Shown in pieces: positions 24,957-36,082 of a stretch of 64,000 nt of DNA. Made by a program: the position numbers and the translations under genes. Each line of letters opens with the position of its first letter. Position 1 is the first letter of the stretch. Below the pieces are notes generated by a model, which had not been told where the DNA came from, did not search any database, and worked only from the letters and a program-made list of their open reading frames with translations. The DNA comes from Variovorax paradoxus. Lineage in GTDB: Bacteria > Pseudomonadota > Gammaproteobacteria > Burkholderiales > Burkholderiaceae_C. Location: positions 59,885 through 123,884 of the forward strand of contig NZ_JAGGNV010000019.1 in assembly GCF_018614955.1 (NCBI RefSeq), in the 5' to 3' direction.

Positions 24957-25799
24957 ATGCCTCTGCCTTGTCTCACCCGCCGCGAATGGGGCCTCTTGTC
25001 CTTCTTCGCGTTGCTTCTGCTGCTCGCGATCGCCGGTCCCATACTGCCGGCGCCCGGGCTGGGCGGCGCGCCTTTTGCCGACGACCGAGGCTGGCACGGT
25101 GTGCCCTACGCGATGGACGTGTTGAGCAACCTGCCGTTCGCAGCGATCGGCGTCTGGGGGCTGCGCTGGCTGCACTGGCTCGAACGGGCGCACGAGGACG
25201 CGCAGGACGCCGCGCCGCTGCCCCAGGCCGTGGCTCAGCCGCCGGTCAACACCCTCGACTGCGCCTGGATGTTCTTCGCCGGCCTGATCCTCACCGCCGC
25301 CGGCGCGGCCTTCTACCACCTGCAGCCCGACGGCCTGCGGCTGGCGGCGGACCGTGCCGGCATGGCGGTGGCCTTCGCCGGCCTGATCGGCTGCGCCGTC
25401 TGCGAGCGGGTCAGCGCCCGTGCCGGCTGGCCGGTGGCCTGGTTCACGCTGGCCGGCGGGCTACTGGCGGTGGCCGTCCACCAGGTGAACGGCAACCTGC
25501 TGCCGTGGGCGCTGGTCCAGTTCGGCGGCATGGCGCTGGTGCTCGCGCTGGCCCTTGCCAAGCCGCTCGCCGGCGCCGTCGGCCTCAGGCTCGGCTGGGT
25601 GATCTTCTTCTACGCACTGGCCAAGCTGTTCGAGCTGTCGGACCATGCCATCTACGAAGCGACGCATCAGCTGATGTCGGGCCACAGCCTCAAGCACCTG
25701 GTGGCGGCGCTGGCGGCGCTACCGGTGCTGCATGCGCTGCAGTCCATGGGGCGGCAGACGCTGCGGCACAATCCGGGCGCGGCCGCGGTGACGGCCTGA
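24957..25799 (+). CDS. CREST-superfamily (alkaline ceramidase-like) membrane hydrolase
   Basis: A 280-residue protein with about seven transmembrane helices. The catalytic signature of the CREST superfamily (ceramidases, PAQR, Per1) is visible: Ser in MDVLSNLPFAAIG, His and Asp in AFYHLQPDGLRLAADRAGM, and the HxxxH pair in LMSGHSLKHLVAAL. These make a zinc-dependent intramembrane amidase or lipase site. The bacterial substrate is unknown. An in-frame ATG at 24897 is an alternative start. It is the first of three genes of apparent lipid metabolism. Confidence 0.72.
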   Translation: MPLPCLTRREWGLLSFFALLLLLAIAGPILPAPGLGGAPFADDRGWHGVPYAMDVLSNLPFAAIGVWGLRWLHWLERAHEDAQDAAPLPQAVAQPPVNTLDCAWMFFAGLILTAAGAAFYHLQPDGLRLAADRAGMAVAFAGLIGCAVCERVSARAGWPVAWFTLAGGLLAVAVHQVNGNLLPWALVQFGGMALVLALALAKPLAGAVGLRLGWVIFFYALAKLFELSDHAIYEATHQLMSGHSLKHLVAALAALPVLHALQSMGRQTLRHNPGAAAVTA

Positions 25800-25820
25800 G
25801 GAACCCGCCAGGGAATTCGC

Positions 25821-27782
25821 ATGACAGCACCGGTCGACGCCTCCATTGCCATCGCGCCAGAAGCGCATGCGCACGCCAATCAATTCGCCTTGCTCGGGCA
25901 GCGGAGGTTCGCCCCGTTCTTCTGGACCCAGTTCGCAGGCGCGGCGAACGACAACCTGTTCAAGTTCGCATTCACCGTGATGGTGACCTACCAGCTGCAG
26001 CTGAGCTGGATGCCTCCGGCCATGGCGGGCCTGGCGATCGGCGCACTCTTCATCCTGCCCTTCCTGCTGTTCTCGGCGACGGCGGGGCAGCTCACCGACA
26101 AGTACGACAAGACGAAGATGATCCGCTTCGTCAAGAACCTCGAGATCGCGATCATGGCGGTGGCCGCCTGGGGCTTCGTGCGGGCCGATGCCGTGGTGCT
26201 GCTGGGCTGCGTGTTCCTGATGGGGCTGCACTCCACGCTGTTCGGTCCGGTCAAGTTCGCCTACCTGCCGCAGGTGCTCGACGCGCGGGAGCTCACCGGC
26301 GGCAACGGCATGGTCGAGATGGGGACCTTCGTCGCCATTCTGCTGGGACAGGTGGCCGGCGGCCTTCTCGTTGCATGGCCGCAAGTCGGCCACACCACGG
26401 TGGCGGTGGCTTGCGTGCTGCTGGCGCTGGTGGGGCGCGCCGCGGCGCAGGCGATTCCGCCCGCGCCGGCCACCGATCCGGGCCTCGTGATCAACTGGAA
26501 CCCGTTCAGCGAGACCTGGCGCAACCTCAAGCTGGCCCACGGCAACCTGGTCGTGTTCCGTTCGCTCCTGGGCATCTCGTGGATGTGGTTCTTCGGCGCC
26601 GTGTTCCTGAGCCAGTTTCCGAGCTTCGCGAAGGAGGTGCTGCACGGCAACGAGCAGGTCGCCTCGCTGCTCCTGGTGGTGTTCTCGGTCGGCATCGGCA
26701 TCGGCTCGCTGCTGTGCGAAACCCTGAGCCGCCGCCAGGTAGAGATCGGCCTGGTGCCGCTGGGCGCGATCGGCATGAGCGTGTTCGCGGTCGATCTCTA
26801 CTTCGCCTCGCGCGCGCTGCCGAGTGCGGCGGAGATGGGGCTTGGTGCCTTCATGGCCCAGTCCGCGCATTGGCGCGTGATGGCCGATCTCGGCCTGCTG
26901 TCGCTCTTCGCCGGGCTCTACAGCGTGCCGATGTACGCGCTGATCCAGCTGCGCAGCCAGCCCACGCACCGAGCGCGGATCATCGCGGCCAACAACATCC
27001 TCAATGCGCTGTTCATGATCGGCAGCGCGGTCATCGCCGGCGCGCTGCTCAAGGCCGGCTTCACGATCCCGCAGATCTTCTTGTTTACCGGCATCGCCAA
27101 TGCCGTGGTGGCCTTCTACATCTTCCTGCTGGTGCCGGAGTACCTGCTGCGCTTCGTGGCCTGGGTGCTGTCGCGCATCGTGTATCGCTTCGACGTCAAG
27201 GGCGAGGAGCACATTCCGGCCGAGGGTGCGGCGGTACTGGTCTGCAACCACGTGAGCTTCATCGATGCGGTGCTGCTGATGGCCGCGAGTCCGCGGCCGA
27301 TTCGCTTCATCATGGACCACCGCATCTTCCGCGTGCCGGTGCTCGGCTGGCTGTTCCGGCTCGCCAAGGCCATTCCGATCGCGCCGCAGAAGGAAGACCC
27401 GGCAGCCTATGAAGAAGCCTTCGCGCGCGCGGTGCAGGTGCTGCGCGAGGGCGACCTCCTCGCGATCTTTCCGGAGGGTGCCATCACGCGCGACGGCAGC
27501 CTGCAGCCCTTCAAGGGCGGCGTGATGAAGGTCCTGGAGGCCGCACGCGCCGAAGGCATCGATGTGCCGGTGATCCCGATGGCGCTGACCAATCTCTGGG
27601 GCTCCTACTTCAGCCGCATCGAAGTGCGCGAGGGCGCAAACGTGGCGATGGTGCGTCCGTTCCGGCGCGGTTTCTTCAGCCGGGTGGGACTCCATGTCGG
27701 CGGCGCGATGGCGCATGCGGATGTGCAGCCCGAGGCTTTGCAGCGGCGCGTGAGCGGGCTGCTGGAAAGCCAGCCGAGTTGA
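25821..27782 (+). CDS. LplT-type MFS transporter fused to PlsC acyltransferase
   Basis: The 653-residue protein joins two domains. Residues about 15-420 form a 12-helix MFS unit of the lysophospholipid transporter type (FAPFFWTQFAGAANDNLFKF, LFGPVKFAYLPQVL). Residues about 440-650 form a 1-acylglycerophosphate acyltransferase with the HX4D motif (CNHVSFIDAVLL), a KAIPIAPQK block and FPEGAITRDG. In E. coli LplT flips lysophospholipids and Aas re-acylates them; here the Aas ligase domain is missing. The pair should take up and re-acylate lysophospholipid at the inner membrane. The stop and the next ATG overlap by one base. Confidence 0.85.
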   Translation: MTAPVDASIAIAPEAHAHANQFALLGQRRFAPFFWTQFAGAANDNLFKFAFTVMVTYQLQLSWMPPAMAGLAIGALFILPFLLFSATAGQLTDKYDKTKMIRFVKNLEIAIMAVAAWGFVRADAVVLLGCVFLMGLHSTLFGPVKFAYLPQVLDARELTGGNGMVEMGTFVAILLGQVAGGLLVAWPQVGHTTVAVACVLLALVGRAAAQAIPPAPATDPGLVINWNPFSETWRNLKLAHGNLVVFRSLLGISWMWFFGAVFLSQFPSFAKEVLHGNEQVASLLLVVFSVGIGIGSLLCETLSRRQVEIGLVPLGAIGMSVFAVDLYFASRALPSAAEMGLGAFMAQSAHWRVMADLGLLSLFAGLYSVPMYALIQLRSQPTHRARIIAANNILNALFMIGSAVIAGALLKAGFTIPQIFLFTGIANAVVAFYIFLLVPEYLLRFVAWVLSRIVYRFDVKGEEHIPAEGAAVLVCNHVSFIDAVLLMAASPRPIRFIMDHRIFRVPVLGWLFRLAKAIPIAPQKEDPAAYEEAFARAVQVLREGDLLAIFPEGAITRDGSLQPFKGGVMKVLEAARAEGIDVPVIPMALTNLWGSYFSRIEVREGANVAMVRPFRRGFFSRVGLHVGGAMAHADVQPEALQRRVSGLLESQPS

Positions 27783-28435
27783 TGCTGTTTCTGCCTGACG
27801 GCTTCTGGTACTCGATCACCTGGTTCGGTGACAGCGGCTTCCTGCTGCCCGTCGCGGCCTGGATTGCCGTGTGGCTGGGCGTGCGGACGGTCACACGGCC
27901 GATCGCATGGCGCTGGCTCGCGCTGTTCGGCTCCGCCGGCGCCATGGTGGCCGCTTCGAAGATCGCCTTCATGGGCTGGGGCATCGGCAGCGCCATGCTC
28001 AACTTCACCGGCATCAGCGGGCACACCATGCTCTCGGCCAGCGTCTGGCCGGTCGCCTTCTGGCTGACCGCCTCGCACTGGGAGCCGCGCGTGCGCGTCT
28101 CTGCCGCCACGCTCGGCTGGGTCTTCGCCGGGCTCATCGGGCTGTCGAGGCTGGCGATCTATGCCCATTCAAAGTCGGAGGTGGCGGCCGGGTTCGCGCT
28201 GGGCGCGGCCGTCAGCGCGCTCTTCCTGTGGCAGCAACAGCACCGGCCGCCCCCGCGGCTTCATTGGATCCTGCTGCTGATCAGCATCGTGTCGCCGGTA
28301 CTCTTCCTGCGCCCCGGCACGCCGGCACCTACGCACGACGCGCTCGGAGTCATCGCCGTGCGGCTGGCCGGCACCGAGCGGCCCTTCACGCGCGAGGACC
28401 TGCTGCGCCGCCGAGTGCGCCAAGGTATCGATTAA
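27782..28435 (+). CDS. PAP2-family membrane phosphatase
   Basis: A 217-residue, largely hydrophobic protein. The second and third PAP2 motifs are visible as ITGHTML-like FTGISGHTMLSASVWPVAFW and LSRLAIYAHSKSEVAAG. The latter has the catalytic His, but the usual final Asp (SRxxxxxHxxxD) is Glu. PAP2 enzymes dephosphorylate phosphatidic acid or polyprenyl pyrophosphates on the periplasmic side. It starts within the stop of the acyltransferase gene, so translational coupling and a shared lipid role are likely. Confidence 0.75.
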   Translation: MLFLPDGFWYSITWFGDSGFLLPVAAWIAVWLGVRTVTRPIAWRWLALFGSAGAMVAASKIAFMGWGIGSAMLNFTGISGHTMLSASVWPVAFWLTASHWEPRVRVSAATLGWVFAGLIGLSRLAIYAHSKSEVAAGFALGAAVSALFLWQQQHRPPPRLHWILLLISIVSPVLFLRPGTPAPTHDALGVIAVRLAGTERPFTREDLLRRRVRQGID

Positions 28436-28538
28436 AGATACCGGCGGCGCCACAGGTCGCCACTGGTGCAGTAATTTGCGCCTCGCCAAGGAAGCGCGAA
28501 CCATCATTCGCGCTCCTTCACTACGCCGCGAGGCATTC

Positions 28539-29024
28539 ATGCAACCCTTCTCTGCCACCGTTTCCATCCAACGCGACACCCGCGCCTGGCAAGTCCAGGT
28601 CTGGATCTCCTTCGGGATGGCCGTGTTCCTCTGCGCCACCGGGCTCGGCTGGCTGCCGGGACAGGCGCTGGACCGCGCGTTCATGGTGATGGGCTACGTG
28701 TTCTGCCTCTCGGCCGCCTTCGTGCTGGCGAAGTTCGTGCGCGACAACCAGCGTGGCGCGACCCTGGGCGCCGGCGACACGCCGATGTGGAAGCTGGTCG
28801 TCTGGGGCGGCTTCTTCACCGCGATGGGCCTGACCGGCTGGGGCCTGCTGCGGATGGAGATCAGCGAGACCTACAAGGCCTTTCTCGGCGTGAGCTGGCT
28901 GTTCCTGATCAGTTCGGCCTTCACGCTCGCCAAGACGCTGCGCGACCGCCACGAGGCCAATCTCGCCGAGGCACGCCTGCAAGGCCGCCGCGAAGCCCGT
29001 GCCGAAGCCGGTCGAAGCGAATGA
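28539..29024 (+). CDS. YiaA/YiaB family inner-membrane protein
   Basis: A 161-residue protein with two YiaAB two-helix repeats: VQVWISFGMAVFLCATGLGW with RAFMVMGYVFCLSAAFVLAK, and MWKLVVWGGFFTAMGLTGWG with GVSWLFLISSAFTLAKTLRD. It ends in a charged tail. The family is an inner-membrane one of unknown function. The ATG at 28539 was chosen because the upstream in-frame stretch is basic and unlike a membrane N-terminus. Confidence 0.78.
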   Translation: MQPFSATVSIQRDTRAWQVQVWISFGMAVFLCATGLGWLPGQALDRAFMVMGYVFCLSAAFVLAKFVRDNQRGATLGAGDTPMWKLVVWGGFFTAMGLTGWGLLRMEISETYKAFLGVSWLFLISSAFTLAKTLRDRHEANLAEARLQGRREARAEAGRSE

Positions 29025-29059
29025 AGCGCCCCGTCCACCTCATCTTTCGAAAGCACATC

Positions 29060-29518
29060 ATGAAGAAGTCCTTCGTCACGGTTCTGATGGCGGCTTGCGC
29101 CGCGATGGCTGGCGTTGCCGCACCACTTCAGGCCCATGCGCAGAGCGAGGCCTCGGCGGCGCTCTCGATGCTGCCGCTGGCCTCGGTCGTCGGCGTTGCC
29201 TCGGTGGCCGGCAGCGCCGCGAGTGCTGCGGTGGCCTTGCCCGCGGCGCTGTCGGTGGGCGGCTCGGTGCTCACGGTGGTGGCGGTCGAGGCGTCGGTCG
29301 ACGGCACGGTGTATCTGCTCGAACGCGCCTCCGACGGCGCCCGGGCCAGCATCAAGGTGCTGGGCCGCGCGGCGCACGGTGCGTCGGTCGTGGCCGGCAC
29401 GGCGGTCACGGTCAGCGTGATCGGCACCGGCATCGTGCTGTCGGCGGCCGGCGAGGTGCTGGCCTTCGTGCCCAACGCGGTCGGCCGCGCGCTGCTCTAC
29501 AACGAGAGGCTGTCATGA
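29060..29518 (+). CDS. small exported hydrophobic protein, unknown
   Basis: A 152-residue protein with signal peptide MKKSFVTVLMAACAAMAGVA ending in QAHAQ. After it come very Ala/Val/Gly/Ser-rich hydrophobic stretches (VVGVASVAGSAASAAVALPA, TAVTVSVIGTGIVLSAAGEV), which suggest a membrane-associated periplasmic protein. I do not recognise the family. It starts 35 bp after the YiaA gene and its stop overlaps the ATG of the DUF2145 gene (ATGA), so it is probably translationally coupled to DUF2145. An in-frame ATG at 29021 is possible. Confidence 0.6.
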   Translation: MKKSFVTVLMAACAAMAGVAAPLQAHAQSEASAALSMLPLASVVGVASVAGSAASAAVALPAALSVGGSVLTVVAVEASVDGTVYLLERASDGARASIKVLGRAAHGASVVAGTAVTVSVIGTGIVLSAAGEVLAFVPNAVGRALLYNERLS

Positions 29519-30399
29519 GGCGGGCGCCCACCAACTTCGGCACCTACGAGATCGAGTATCGGGCCCGGCTTTCGCGGCCGCGCCGAATGCTCCGGGCCAT
29601 TCTTCAGGTGTTTGCGGCCGCCGCGGCCGTCGTGCTGGCAGGACTCTTTCTGTTCCCGCTCAACGCCCATGCCGGGCGTTCCTGCGAACAGCAGAAGCCG
29701 GGTGCGGCGGCGGTCATCAAGGGCATGCAGCTCGCCGAGCGCACGGCGCAAGGGCTCGATGCCAGCGGTGCGCGGGTGGTGCTCCTGGCGCGCGCGGGCC
29801 AGGACCTGAGCAAGTACGGCCTGCGCTATTCGCATCTGGGCTTGGCCTACAAGACCGACGCGGGAACGTGGCGCGTCGTCCACAAGCTCAACCAGTGCGG
29901 CACGGCGGTGGCGGCCATCTATCGGCAAGGGCTGGGCGATTTCTTCCTCGATGACCTCTGGCGTCATGAAGCCGCCTGGGTGATCCCGGCGCCGGCCGTG
30001 CAGGCGCAGCTGCTGGCGGTGCTCAACGATTCGCCCGCGCGCATCACCCGGCTCCATGCGGCGCCCTACAGCATCGTGAGCTACGCCTGGGGCCACAAGT
30101 ACCAGCAATCGAACCAGTGGGCGATCGAGATGCTGGCGGCGGCGATGGAACCCGGCACCATCCGCACCCGCGAGCAGGCGCAGGCCTGGCTGCAGTTCAA
30201 GGGCTACGAGCCCGGCGTGCTGAAGCTCGGGCCCCTCACGCGACTCGGCGGCCGCGTGGGTTCGGCCAACGTGGCCTTCGACGACCATCCCAACGAGAAG
30301 CGCTTCTCCGATCGGATCGAAACGGTGACGGTCGACTCGGTGTTCGCATGGCTGCCGCGAGCGGGGCTCGGCGCGGCGCCGGTGGTGCTCAAGCTGTGA
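29515..30399 (+). CDS. DUF2145 family exported protein
   Basis: A 294-residue protein with a long basic N-terminus, a signal or anchor helix (ILQVFAAAAAVVLAGLFLFP) and an AHAG cleavage site. The mature part contains YGLRYSHLGLAYKTDAGTWR, VVHKLNQCGT and YSIVSYAWGHKYQQSNQWAI, matching DUF2145. A His after the first Ser and the Cys/Asn/Gln segment recall the NlpC/P60-like or YiiX papain-like folds, so a peptidase or amidase activity is conceivable but unproven. It is coupled to the small exported protein before it. Confidence 0.72.
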   Translation: MRRAPTNFGTYEIEYRARLSRPRRMLRAILQVFAAAAAVVLAGLFLFPLNAHAGRSCEQQKPGAAAVIKGMQLAERTAQGLDASGARVVLLARAGQDLSKYGLRYSHLGLAYKTDAGTWRVVHKLNQCGTAVAAIYRQGLGDFFLDDLWRHEAAWVIPAPAVQAQLLAVLNDSPARITRLHAAPYSIVSYAWGHKYQQSNQWAIEMLAAAMEPGTIRTREQAQAWLQFKGYEPGVLKLGPLTRLGGRVGSANVAFDDHPNEKRFSDRIETVTVDSVFAWLPRAGLGAAPVVLKL

Positions 30400-30436
30400 C
30401 TCAGAATCGCGTCCTGGAAACAAGAAGAGGAATCCG

Positions 30437-31522
30437 ATGAGCAAGTCCTTGCGTCTGTCCGAAAAGTGGTTTCGCCGCGGCCTCTGGGTGGTGGCGCTGG
30501 TGTTCGCGAGCTTTCTGGTCGGACTGGGCAGCACGATCGTCGGCGATCTGCCGCAGGTCGAGCGCACGCTGACCCTCGACGATTTCATCGACAAGGCGGC
30601 GGCCGAGCCGCTCCGAGCCACGGTCCGCAACGCGCAGCGCACCGAGCAGGAGTCGACACGCGAGCGCGAGCAGGCCGAGCTCGCACTCCTGACCGCCCAG
30701 CAGACAAGCCGGGCGGCGCGCGAGACCTTCGGCAACTGGCTCGCGACGCGGCGCGCCACTGCGCAGCCCGACCAGGACACCGAGTTGATCGCGCGCACCA
30801 AGGCGCTCGACACGCTGAAGGCCAAGGAAGACGACGCCCAGAGGGCCGTGGGCGCGCAGCGCCAGATCGCGCTCGATGCGCGCCAGGCGCGCCAGAGCGC
30901 ACAGCAGAAGCTCGCGCCGCTGGAAGACGAAGCGCGCAAGAAGCTCGAGGCGGAAAACCGCCGCGTCGAACTGCGCGTGTTCGGCTACCGGCTGGCTCTC
31001 ACCTTGCCGCTGCTCCTGATCGCCGGCTGGCTCTTCGTGAAGAAGCGCAAGAGCACCTACTGGCCCTTCGTGTGGGGCTTCATCTACTTCGCGCTCTTCG
31101 CCTTCTTCGTCGAGCTCGTGCCCTATCTGCCGAGCTATGGCGGCTATGTGCGCTACGTGGTCGGTATCGTGGTGACCGTGCTCGTGGGGCGCTACGCCAT
31201 CATCGCCCTCAACCGCTATCTCGCGCGCCAGAAGCTGGCCGAGGCGCAGCCCGACACGGTGCGCCGCAACGAGCTGAGCTACGACACCGCGCTGGCGCGG
31301 CTCGCCAAGAGCGTGTGCCCGGGCTGCGAACGGCCGGTGGACCTGAAGAACACCGAGATCGATTTCTGCCCGCACTGCGGCATCGGCCTGTTCGACCATT
31401 GCCGCGTTTGCGAAGCGCGCAAGAGCGCCTTTTCGCGCTTCTGCCACGCCTGCGGGACCGACGCAGCCGCCACGGTGCAGCCGGGTATTCCGCCTCAGGT
31501 CCAGCCTGCGTCCACCACGTAG
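30437..31522 (+). CDS. membrane protein with coiled coil and two C-terminal zinc ribbons
   Basis: A 361-residue protein: an N-terminal transmembrane helix (GLWVVALVFASFLVGLGSTI), a coiled coil of about 110 residues rich in Gln/Arg/Glu/Ala, three further helices (LALTLPLLLIAGWLFV, FVWGFIYFALFAFFVELV, YVVGIVVTVLVGRYAIIAL), then two zinc-ribbon motifs (CPGC...CPHCG and CRVCEARKSAFSRFCHACG). The topology puts the coiled coil in the periplasm and the zinc ribbons in the cytoplasm. Function is unknown. Its last 28 bp overlap the SDR gene tail to tail. Confidence 0.7.
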   Translation: MSKSLRLSEKWFRRGLWVVALVFASFLVGLGSTIVGDLPQVERTLTLDDFIDKAAAEPLRATVRNAQRTEQESTREREQAELALLTAQQTSRAARETFGNWLATRRATAQPDQDTELIARTKALDTLKAKEDDAQRAVGAQRQIALDARQARQSAQQKLAPLEDEARKKLEAENRRVELRVFGYRLALTLPLLLIAGWLFVKKRKSTYWPFVWGFIYFALFAFFVELVPYLPSYGGYVRYVVGIVVTVLVGRYAIIALNRYLARQKLAEAQPDTVRRNELSYDTALARLAKSVCPGCERPVDLKNTEIDFCPHCGIGLFDHCRVCEARKSAFSRFCHACGTDAAATVQPGIPPQVQPASTT

Positions 31523-32268
31523 TCCTGCGCGGTGCACATCTTCGAATCGTCGGCCGCGAGGAAAAGCGCCATGCTGGCGATGTCCTCGGCCATCACGCGG
31601 CCCGGCAGGCACTGGGCCGCATCGATCTGGGCCTCGGATTCGGGCTTGACCCAGAGCTTCAACTGGCGCTCGGTCATCACCCAGCCCGGCACGATCGAGT
31701 TGACGCGGATGTTGGCCTTGCCGAGGTCGCGCGCCAGCGAGCGGGTAAGGCCGCGCGCGGCCGCCTTGCAGGCCTGGTAGACCGGGTAGCCGGCGCCCTT
31801 GATCATCCAGCTGATCGAGCCGAAGTTGATGATCGACCCGCCGCCCTGCGCGCGCATGTCCTCGGCCACGGCCTGCGCGGCGAAGAACTGGTGCTTGAAG
31901 TTGATCGCCACCAGGGCGTCGAAGTCCTCGCTCGTGACGTCGGCCATCTCGTGGCGGCGGTCGTTGGCGGCGTTGTTGAGCAGCACGCGGATGGGCCCGA
32001 AGCGCGCGCGCACCGCGGCAATCGCCGCGCGGAGCGCCGCGACGTTGGTCACGTCGCACTCGTGGAACAGCACCTCGTTGTCGCCCTGCAGCTGAGCGGC
32101 GAGCGCGCGGCCGGCGGCGGCATCGATGTCGCAGAAGCCGACATGCGCGCCTTGCGCATGGAAGGCGCGCACCAGGCTTTCGCCGATGCCGGTGGCGGCG
32201 CCGGAGATGAACACGCTGCGGCCGGCGAGCGATGGATAACGCGCCGAGGAGGAGGTCGATGCCGTCAT
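31495..32268 (-). CDS. SDR-family oxidoreductase, probable sugar dehydrogenase
   Basis: A 257-residue classical short-chain dehydrogenase: cofactor motif FISGAATGIGESLV, an NNAAND segment, catalytic Ser in SISWMIKG and the YxxxK motif in YPVYQACKAAARGL. Asp48 in GFCDIDAAAGRAL suggests NAD(H). It is divergent from an aldose 1-epimerase gene starting at 32390, which suggests oxidation of galactose, arabinose or a similar aldose. The substrate is inferred only from that neighbour. Confidence 0.8.
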   Translation of the reverse strand: MTASTSSSARYPSLAGRSVFISGAATGIGESLVRAFHAQGAHVGFCDIDAAAGRALAAQLQGDNEVLFHECDVTNVAALRAAIAAVRARFGPIRVLLNNAANDRRHEMADVTSEDFDALVAINFKHQFFAAQAVAEDMRAQGGGSIINFGSISWMIKGAGYPVYQACKAAARGLTRSLARDLGKANIRVNSIVPGWVMTERQLKLWVKPESEAQIDAAQCLPGRVMAEDIASMALFLAADDSKMCTAQDYVVDAGWT

Positions 32269-32389
32269 GAAGAGGGTCCGTGCAGGAAGAAGGGGCGGGT
32301 TGCGATTCTCCACGCCAACGATGGTGCGTGTCACCCCGGGGTGACCGAGAATGCCGCGTTCGCATCAACGATCGAAGGCACGCACTCCC

Positions 32390-33307
32390 ATGAACGACAA
32401 CGACGAACTGGTGCATCTTGCGGCGGGCGCATTGCATCTGGTGCTGGCGCCGGCGGTCGGCGGCTCCGTGGCAGCTCTGTACGACGAGCGGGACGGCCGG
32501 CGCTTCGACTGGCTGCGGCCGGCCACAGCGGGCGCATTGGCCGCGCGCGATCCTTTCTCCATGGCCAGCTTCCCGCTCCTGCCTTGGTGCAACCGCCTTC
32601 GCAACGGCCGCGCGCACGTCGGTGGGCGCGACATCGCCATTGCGCCGGGGCACCCTGCGGGGCCTTCGGGCCGGCATCCGCTCCACGGCATCGGCTGGCT
32701 GCGGCCCTGGCAGGTGGCGCAGGCCTCGCCGACCTGCGCCGAGCTGGTGCTGAGCGTCGAGGCCGATCCCCAGTGGCCCTGGCGCTTCGAGGCTTCGCAG
32801 TTGTTCGAGCTCGATGCGGCGGGGCTGCGCTGCACCGTCACCCTGAGCAACCGCGATACGGCGGCGATGCCGGCCGGCATCGGCCATCACCCCTACTTCA
32901 TTCATCACCCGGGCACTCGCCTGTCGGCGAACACCGCAGCGATGTGGCGTGGCGATGCGGAGGTGATGCCGGTCGCGCTCGAGCCGACGCCTGAAGTGGC
33001 CCAACTGCGCGACGGCGTGGAGCTGACCGAGCTCGATCTGGACAACAACTTCACAGGCTGGCAGCGCGAGGCCCGCATCGAATGGCCTGCGGTGTCGCGC
33101 GCGCTGGTGATGGCGGCCGCGGCGCCGCTCGACTTCTTCGTCCTGTACTGCCCGCGCGGCGCGGATCATTTCTGCGCCGAGCCGGTCAGCCAGTGCACCG
33201 ATGCCTTCAACCTGTGGGATCGCCTTGGGCCCGGCGAAGTGGGCGGCACGCTTCTCGCGCCGGGCGCCTCACTGTCGGGGCGCTGGTCGCTCCAGCCGGA
33301 GCGCTGA
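32390..33307 (+). CDS. aldose 1-epimerase (mutarotase)
   Basis: A 305-residue galactose-mutarotase-fold protein. Catalytic histidines lie in RHPLHGIGWLRPW and PAGIGHHPYFIHHP, the acid in FCAEPVSQCTDAFN, and substrate contacts in LLPWCNRLRNGRA. It interconverts alpha and beta anomers of aldoses, helping a dehydrogenase such as the divergent SDR enzyme. The ATG at 32390 sets the start directly at the fold. Confidence 0.85.
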   Translation: MNDNDELVHLAAGALHLVLAPAVGGSVAALYDERDGRRFDWLRPATAGALAARDPFSMASFPLLPWCNRLRNGRAHVGGRDIAIAPGHPAGPSGRHPLHGIGWLRPWQVAQASPTCAELVLSVEADPQWPWRFEASQLFELDAAGLRCTVTLSNRDTAAMPAGIGHHPYFIHHPGTRLSANTAAMWRGDAEVMPVALEPTPEVAQLRDGVELTELDLDNNFTGWQREARIEWPAVSRALVMAAAAPLDFFVLYCPRGADHFCAEPVSQCTDAFNLWDRLGPGEVGGTLLAPGASLSGRWSLQPER

Positions 33308-33400
33308 CGCGGCACTCCAGCGTGCGGCGTATGGCTTCCGGCGTGTTCTCGCCCGAGCGGGTTCTGACTACGCTCGACGCCTTTGATTAAGAGCACGATC

Positions 33401-33793
33401 ATGTTGAGGAACCTCATTCGCCGCCATGCTGCCGCTGGTCTGTACATCGCGTCGGTCGTCGCCGCTTTGCTGTCGGCGGCTAGCCTCGTGACTCATGCGC
33501 AGGAGCCGGCGACCGTCCGGCTCTTCAAGGTGATTTCGCCGCGCGACGACATCGTGGTCGGCATCGAGGCCGGCCAACTCGGTGCCGGCAGCACGCCGGA
33601 AGTGCAGCGCTTCGCGGCGTTGCTGGCGGACAAGAGTCCGTTGACCGTGTGGCAGTACGCCTCGCAGAAGGATTCGGGCGGCGCGCTGGTGCGGGCGCCG
33701 CTGCGGCAGGTTGCGCTGTTCAAGAACGAACTGCTGCGCATCGAGCCTTACAAGACGCCGCTGCCCATCAAGGCACCCGGCGCCGCCAAGTAG
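33401..33793 (+). CDS. small exported protein, unknown
   Basis: A 130-residue protein with a signal peptide (LYIASVVAALLSAASLVTHA, cleaved before QEPATV). The mature domain contains VRLFKVISPRDDIVVGIEAG, WQYASQKDSGGALVRAPLRQ and IEPYKTPLPI. I do not recognise the family; it resembles small periplasmic proteins kept in related Comamonadaceae, but that is an impression. It is convergent with tgt, 3 bp between stops. Confidence 0.55.
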   Translation: MLRNLIRRHAAAGLYIASVVAALLSAASLVTHAQEPATVRLFKVISPRDDIVVGIEAGQLGAGSTPEVQRFAALLADKSPLTVWQYASQKDSGGALVRAPLRQVALFKNELLRIEPYKTPLPIKAPGAAK

Positions 33794-33796
33794 GTC

Positions 33797-36006
<2,210 letters not shown>

Positions 36007-36082
36007 GGTGCTTGAGGGCCGGACGGGCCCGTGCCAAGGAGGCGGAAGGAAGAGGTGGCGAAGAGCCGGGCAGAATTGTCCC

